A stretch of 7,376 nucleotides of DNA from an uncultured Chitinophagaceae bacterium (GTDB lineage Bacteria; Bacteroidota; Bacteroidia; Chitinophagales; Chitinophagaceae). Position numbers and translations under genes: made by a program. The stretch covers positions 1 to 7,376 of the forward strand of contig CALCNY010000208.1 of NCBI GenBank assembly GCA_937897585.1, in the 5' to 3' direction. The notes below the pieces were generated by a model that saw nothing but the letters and a program-made list of their open reading frames with translations, was not told the DNA's origin and did no database searches. Positions 4,818 to 7,376 of the stretch are shown piece by piece (position 1 is the stretch's first letter; the number at the start of each line of letters is the position of its first letter).

Positions 4818-5639
4818 ATGAGTACTATAACAGCAGCAGACATAAATAAATTACGTCAGACTACAGGCGCCGGAATGATGGATTGCCGTAAAGCATTGAC
4901 AGAAAGTAATGGTGATTTTGAAGCAGCCATCGATTGGTTGCGTAAGCAAGGTCAGAAAGTTGCCGCAAAACGCAGCGATCGTGAAGCCAAAGAAGGTGTA
5001 ATATTAGCAAAAACAACTGCAGACCATAAAGCAGGTATCGTATTATGTATCAGTTGCGAAACTGATTTCGTAAGTAAGAATGCTGATTTCGTTGCTTTCG
5101 CTCAAAGTATTGCAGATGCTGCAATCGAACATAATGTGAAATCATCAGAAGAGCTAAGTAATGTTGAAATCAACGGTGCTAAAGTTGCCGATATGATTAA
5201 TGATAAATTAGCCGCTATCGGTGAAAAAATTGAGGTATCTAAATTCGAAAGAGTTGAAGCTCCTTATGTAGCAAGCTATATCCATGGTGCAAACCGTATG
5301 GGAGTTTTAGTAGGTATGACGGTAGAATCTGCTGAAGCTGGTAAAGATGTTGCGATGCAAATTGCAGCTATGAATCCATTAGCTGTTGACGAATCTTCAA
5401 TTCCTGCTGATGTAATCGCAAGAGAAAAAGATATCGCTATTGAAATGGTGAAAGCGGAAGGCAAACCAGCTGAAATGGCAGAAAAAATCGCCATGGGCAA
5501 ACTGAACAAATTCTTTAAAGACAATACCTTGATGGCTCAGGCTTTCGTAAAAGATGGTAACCAATCAGTAGCTCAATATTTAACCAGTATTGATGCTAAT
5601 ATGAAAGTTACAGAATTTAAGAGAGTAGCTTTAGGATAA
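4818..5639 (+). CDS. tsf: Translation elongation factor Ts (EF-Ts)
   Basis: EF-Ts is the guanine-nucleotide exchange factor that releases GDP from EF-Tu. The product is 273 residues, close to the family norm (E. coli 283). The N-terminal UBA-like domain carries signature 1, LRQTTGAGMMDCRKAL (12-27), followed by DFEAAIDWLRKQG (33-45). The core begins around residue 55; signature 2 is CISCETDFVSKN (77-88), with the TDFV loop (82-85) that contacts EF-Tu intact. The segment IHGANRMGVLV and the coiled-coil helices around 185-245 (IAMEMVKAEG-like IEMVKAEGKPAEMAEKIAMGKLNKFF) are typical. It follows rpsB after 70 bases with no terminator, so it is the last gene of the cluster. Its strong Shine-Dalgarno site sets it apart from its neighbours and suggests separate translational control. 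A terminator follows ten bases after the stop. Confidence 0.98.
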   Translation: MSTITAADINKLRQTTGAGMMDCRKALTESNGDFEAAIDWLRKQGQKVAAKRSDREAKEGVILAKTTADHKAGIVLCISCETDFVSKNADFVAFAQSIADAAIEHNVKSSEELSNVEINGAKVADMINDKLAAIGEKIEVSKFERVEAPYVASYIHGANRMGVLVGMTVESAEAGKDVAMQIAAMNPLAVDESSIPADVIAREKDIAIEMVKAEGKPAEMAEKIAMGKLNKFFKDNTLMAQAFVKDGNQSVAQYLTSIDANMKVTEFKRVALG

Positions 5640-5649
5640 ATTATTTTTT

Positions 5650-5678
5650 AAAAACCCGGTTTTACCGGGTTTTTTTTT
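5650..5678 (+). terminator. Rho-independent terminator after tsf
   Basis: AAAACCCGG (5651-5659) pairs with CCGGGTTTT (5665-5673) around a short T-rich loop, and the T-run continues to 5678. The stem is preceded by a run of Ts and As, so it could also work on the minus strand. It marks the end of the rplM-rpsI-rpsB-tsf unit and separates it from pyrH. Confidence 0.92.
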
Positions 5679-5714
5679 GCATCTTGCTTTACCAAAACAA
5701 CAAACACTTTTATC

Positions 5715-6425
5715 ATGTTACCTAAGTTCAAGAGAATCTTATTAAAGCTTTCAGGCGAGTCATTAATGGGCGATAAAAATTTCGGATTAGACTCAAAAGT
5801 TATTTCACAATATGCAAAAGACATCAAGCAGATCACAGAAATGGGAGTGCAAGTAGCTTTAGTAATTGGCGGAGGTAATATTTATAGAGGGATGAACGAA
5901 GCTGAATCCGGAATAGAAAGAGCACAAGGCGATTATATGGGGATGTTGGCTACGGTAATCAATGGAATGGCTGTGCAAAGCGGATTGGAAAAAGAAGGTG
6001 TTTACACTCGCTTGCAAAGTGCTATTAAAATGGAACAAATTGCAGAGCCTTATATCAGAAGAAGAGCCATTCGTCATTTGGAAAAAGGTCGCGTGGTCAT
6101 CTTCGGTGCTGGTACTGGAAATCCTTATTTTACAACGGATACAGCTGGTTCACTAAGAGCTATTGAAATTGAAGCTGATGTAATTTTGAAAGGTACACGT
6201 GTCGATGGTATTTACACAGCAGACCCCGAAAAAGATCCAACAGCTACTAAATACGATAAAATTTCTTTCTCAGATTGCATTTCCAATAAATTGAATGTTA
6301 TGGATATGACTGCATTCACTTTATGCATGGAAAACAACCTGCCAATCATCGTTTTCAATATGAATATTCCTGGTAACCTCATGAGTGTGGTAACCGGCGA
6401 AAAAGTGGGAACACTTGTAAGCTAA
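5715..6425 (+). CDS. pyrH: UMP kinase (uridylate kinase)
   Basis: PyrH phosphorylates UMP to UDP with ATP, the first step from UMP toward UTP and CTP. It is a cytoplasmic hexamer of the amino-acid-kinase fold, unrelated to eukaryotic UMP kinases. The 236-residue length is standard. Visible motifs are ILLKLSGESLMG (8-19), GGGNIYRG (52-59), GDYMGMLATVINGMA (72-86), FGAGTGNPYFTTDTA (130-144), ILKGTRVDGIYTADP (157-171) and VMDMTAFTL near the C-terminus. R58, D73, D142 and D170 line up with E. coli R62, D77, D146 and D174, which matter for UMP binding, catalysis or regulation. The start at 5715 has no Shine-Dalgarno site. It lies 36 bases after the tsf terminator, so it probably has its own promoter in 5679-5714, but I could not identify a good -7 box there. 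No clear terminator follows, and frr, often the next gene, is absent. Confidence 0.98.
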   Translation: MLPKFKRILLKLSGESLMGDKNFGLDSKVISQYAKDIKQITEMGVQVALVIGGGNIYRGMNEAESGIERAQGDYMGMLATVINGMAVQSGLEKEGVYTRLQSAIKMEQIAEPYIRRRAIRHLEKGRVVIFGAGTGNPYFTTDTAGSLRAIEIEADVILKGTRVDGIYTADPEKDPTATKYDKISFSDCISNKLNVMDMTAFTLCMENNLPIIVFNMNIPGNLMSVVTGEKVGTLVS

Positions 6426-6465
6426 TATTATTCATCTTTTTTTCTATCATGGACTTTCGATAACA

Positions 6466-6529
6466 TCGTCTTTGCCTCTTTGCTAAATTTGCGTGAAAGA
6501 CATTCTTGAAACTTTGCGCCTTTTTAGCG
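6466..6529 (+). repeat. Dispersed TTTGCG repeat, degenerate copy
   Basis: The segment contains GTCTTTGCCTCTTTGC, then TTTGCGTGAAA (6488-6498), and ACTTTGCGCCTTTTTAGCG (6511-6529). It shares the CTTTGCG and GCGTGAAA phrases with 841-876 and 6711-6746 but is more degraded. It starts about 40 bases after the pyrH stop. Confidence 0.6.
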
Positions 6530-6636
6530 AAAAAATAAATAATAAGAAAGTAAAAATAAGAAATAAGGAAGTGGCTAATACCTCCTATTATATGCTTTAT
6601 TCTTTTAAATTTCCTAAGCGTAACCTCTAAAGTCTT

Positions 6637-6695
6637 CATTCTCTGCGGTAAAATAATTCGTGAATTCGTGGCAGCTTCCTCAATCTCCCGAAGGG
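6637..6695 (+). repeat. 59-bp repeat unit A
   Basis: The unit runs from CATTCTCTGCGGTAAAA through ATTCGTGAATTCGTGGCAGC to CCCGAAGGG. It matches unit B (6747-6805) at 54 of 59 positions without gaps. Internal pairing is possible between CTGCGG (6643-6648) and TCGTGG (6666-6671) using G-U pairs, and CCC/GGG forms a tiny hairpin at the end. Confidence 0.9.
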
Positions 6696-6710
6696 TGAAA
6701 TAAAACATAT

Positions 6711-6746
6711 TCGCGTCTTTGCCCCCTTGCGAGCTTTGCGTGAAAC
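6711..6746 (+). repeat. TTTGCGTGAAAC repeat segment preceding unit B
   Basis: This segment matches 841-876 at 31 of 36 positions, including the shared CTTTGCGTGAAAC. It abuts unit B, so 6711-6805 forms one composite element comparable to 841-952, where a CTTCGTGTCTCCGTGG stretch lies between the two parts. Confidence 0.85.
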
Positions 6747-6805
6747 CATTCTCCGCGGTAAAATAATTCGTGAATTTGTGGCAGCTTCCTTAATACCCCG
6801 AAGGG
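6747..6805 (+). repeat. 59-bp repeat unit B
   Basis: This is the second copy of unit A, offset by exactly 110 bases, with five substitutions in 59. Its end, CCCC-GAA-GGGG (6796-6806), is a perfect 4-bp hairpin with a GAA loop. CCGCGG (6753-6758) can pair with TTGTGG (6776-6781) with G-U pairs. The -35 hexamer of the KaiC-like gene's proposed promoter starts four bases after the unit. Confidence 0.9.
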
Positions 6806-6808
6806 GAA

Positions 6809-6837
6809 TTGACTCATGACATCAGTCATTTTATACT
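6809..6837 (+). promoter_or_regulatory. Sigma70-like promoter ahead of the KaiC-like gene
   Basis: TTGACT (6809-6814) and TATACT (6832-6837) match the E. coli sigma70 hexamers at 10 of 12 positions with the ideal 17-base spacer. The expected start near 6844 gives a leader of about 86 bases. This is not the usual Bacteroidota promoter form, and I saw no convincing TTG/TAnnTTTG pair in this region. Whether the host's primary sigma factor uses it is unknown. Confidence 0.45.
6810..6828. promoter_or_regulatory. 19-bp dyad, possible operator
   Basis: TGACTCATGACATCAGTCA is symmetric at eight of nine base pairs around A6819. It overlaps the -35 hexamer and spacer of the proposed promoter, where a bound repressor would block transcription. 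A dyad of this quality is expected a few times by chance in 7 kb, so position is the main argument. Confidence 0.35.
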
Positions 6838-6845
6838 ATGCTTTT

Positions 6846-6931
6846 CGCGCTACCTCATCTAACAAGAACGCCGTTATTTTATTAAGAATTTTTAATCTTA
6901 TTGAAATTGATTAAATAACGCGCTATCTCAT
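6846..6931 (+). repeat. Direct and inverted repeats in the KaiC-like gene leader
   Basis: CGCGCTACCTCAT (6846-6858) recurs as CGCGCTATCTCAT (6919-6931), 12 of 13 identical; the second copy runs into the start codon at 6930. Between them CGTTATTT (6872-6879) is complementary to AAATAACG (6913-6920), and inside that TAAGA (6883-6887) pairs with TCTTA (6896-6900). In the mRNA this could form a two-part hairpin ending about ten bases before the start codon. Confidence 0.55.
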
Positions 6932-7376
6932 GAAAACAAATTCAGCCATAACACCCGATGCATCAGCATCAGAACCCATTACAACACAATTTAAAAAATC
7001 ACCCACAGGCATAAAAGGATTTGATGAGATTACATTTGGCGGGTTACCAACAAATCGACCCACTGTAATATTTGGAAGTAGCGGTACGGGAAAAACAGTC
7101 ATGGCTATGGAGTTTATTCTAAATGGAGCCGGCTTGTTTAATGAGTCAGGTTTGTTTTTAACCTTCGAAGAGCGAGTAGAAGATATTATAGTAAATGCAT
7201 CTTCACTAGGCTATGACTTGCAAAAGTTTATTACAGAAAAAAAAATCTTAGTAGAGCATTTAAACATCAGCAATAGTGAGATTCATGAAGTAGGAAAATA
7301 TAATCTCGATGGTTTGTTTGTTATTCTTGGAAATGCCATTGAAAAAATCGTTGACCGCGTTTCCATTGGCGGAAAT
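6930..7376 (+). CDS. kaiC: KaiC-family RecA-like ATPase, N-terminal part (runs off window)
   Basis: The frame is open from the ATG at 6930 to the window edge (149 residues). Residues 1-23 are a variable Ser/Thr/Ala-rich leader. From T26 the sequence follows the KaiC CI domain: TGIKGFDEITFGGLP (26-40), Walker A GSSGTGKT (49-56), FILNG (62-66), then LFLTFEER (75-82) with the catalytic glutamate pair E80/E81, followed by EDIIVNASSLGYDL. KaiC proteins are hexameric ATPases, the clock core in cyanobacteria. Homologues elsewhere, including Bacteroidota, are often tied to histidine kinases or stress signalling. Whether a second (CII) domain with autophosphorylation sites and partners such as KaiB follow cannot be seen. 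There is no Shine-Dalgarno site. RadA and other RecA relatives are less likely because of the FDEITFGGLP and FEER pattern. Confidence 0.9.
   Translation, partial: MKTNSAITPDASASEPITTQFKKSPTGIKGFDEITFGGLPTNRPTVIFGSSGTGKTVMAMEFILNGAGLFNESGLFLTFEERVEDIIVNASSLGYDLQKFITEKKILVEHLNISNSEIHEVGKYNLDGLFVILGNAIEKIVDRVSIGGN

Larger units (their letters stand above)
6426..6929. other. 504-base non-coding region rich in dispersed repeats
   Basis: I find no credible gene here. The left two thirds (6466-6806) is built of fragments of the TTTGCG / ATTCGTGG repeat family, separated by A/T-rich sequence at 6530-6636. The right third holds a sigma70-like promoter with an overlapping dyad and a leader with inverted and direct repeats ahead of the KaiC-like gene. 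A minus-strand reading frame over 6379-6708 is translated repeat plus the antisense of the pyrH end and is not a gene. Confidence 0.8.

Noticed and set aside
5679..5714. pyrH promoter with a CATCTTGC -7 box
   Set aside because: The match to TAnnTTTG is poor and no TTG is at the right distance; a promoter is likely in this stretch, but I cannot point to it.
6379..6708. Minus-strand open frame of 109 codons
   Set aside because: It overlaps the end of pyrH antisense and otherwise translates repeat sequence; its composition is not protein-like.
6637..6805. CRISPR array
   Set aside because: Only two imperfect 59-bp units, too long for a CRISPR repeat, with the spacer being another known repeat module and no cas genes in view.
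6426..6929. Insertion sequence remnant or transposon
   Set aside because: No transposase fragment, no terminal inverted repeats with matching target duplication around the block.

Overview
The window reads as a chromosomal segment of a Bacteroidota bacterium, probably near the Chitinophagales, though the order is a guess. The evidence is an AT-rich sequence, A-rich start regions almost without Shine-Dalgarno sites, promoter motifs of the Bacteroidota type (TTG about 20 nt before TAnnTTTG), a signal peptide ending in IAQ, and the run rplM-rpsI-rpsB-tsf.

Left part (1-2537): a PhnA/YjdM-type zinc-ribbon protein (137-718, +) stands alone with no phosphonate genes beside it. It is followed by one copy of a dispersed intergenic repeat (841-952). 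Two minus-strand genes of unknown function come next: a small exported protein (963-1415) and a 361-residue protein with an N-terminal helix-turn-helix-like segment (1452-2537).

Middle (2538-5678): a 357-base divergent intergenic region holds an orphan rho-independent terminator, three helically phased TTAATG repeats and a good Bacteroidota-type promoter. It leads into the translation cluster rplM (L13), rpsI (S9), rpsB (S2) and tsf (EF-Ts), which ends at a strong terminator. An unusual 7-mer-based hairpin lies between rpsI and rpsB. tsf is the only gene here with a Shine-Dalgarno site, and that site is nearly perfect.

Right part (5679-7376): pyrH (UMP kinase) follows the terminator as a separate unit. 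The usual partner frr is not next to it. Instead there are 504 non-coding bases with several copies of the same dispersed repeat family, then an E. coli sigma70-like promoter overlapping a 19-bp dyad, and the start of a KaiC-family ATPase (6930 to the window edge, N-terminal 149 residues).

Most of the window is conserved housekeeping DNA and I see no complete new system in it. The points most worth following are the Shine-Dalgarno site on tsf, the rpsI/rpsB hairpin, the repeat family, the orphan terminator, and the KaiC-like gene with its atypical promoter.
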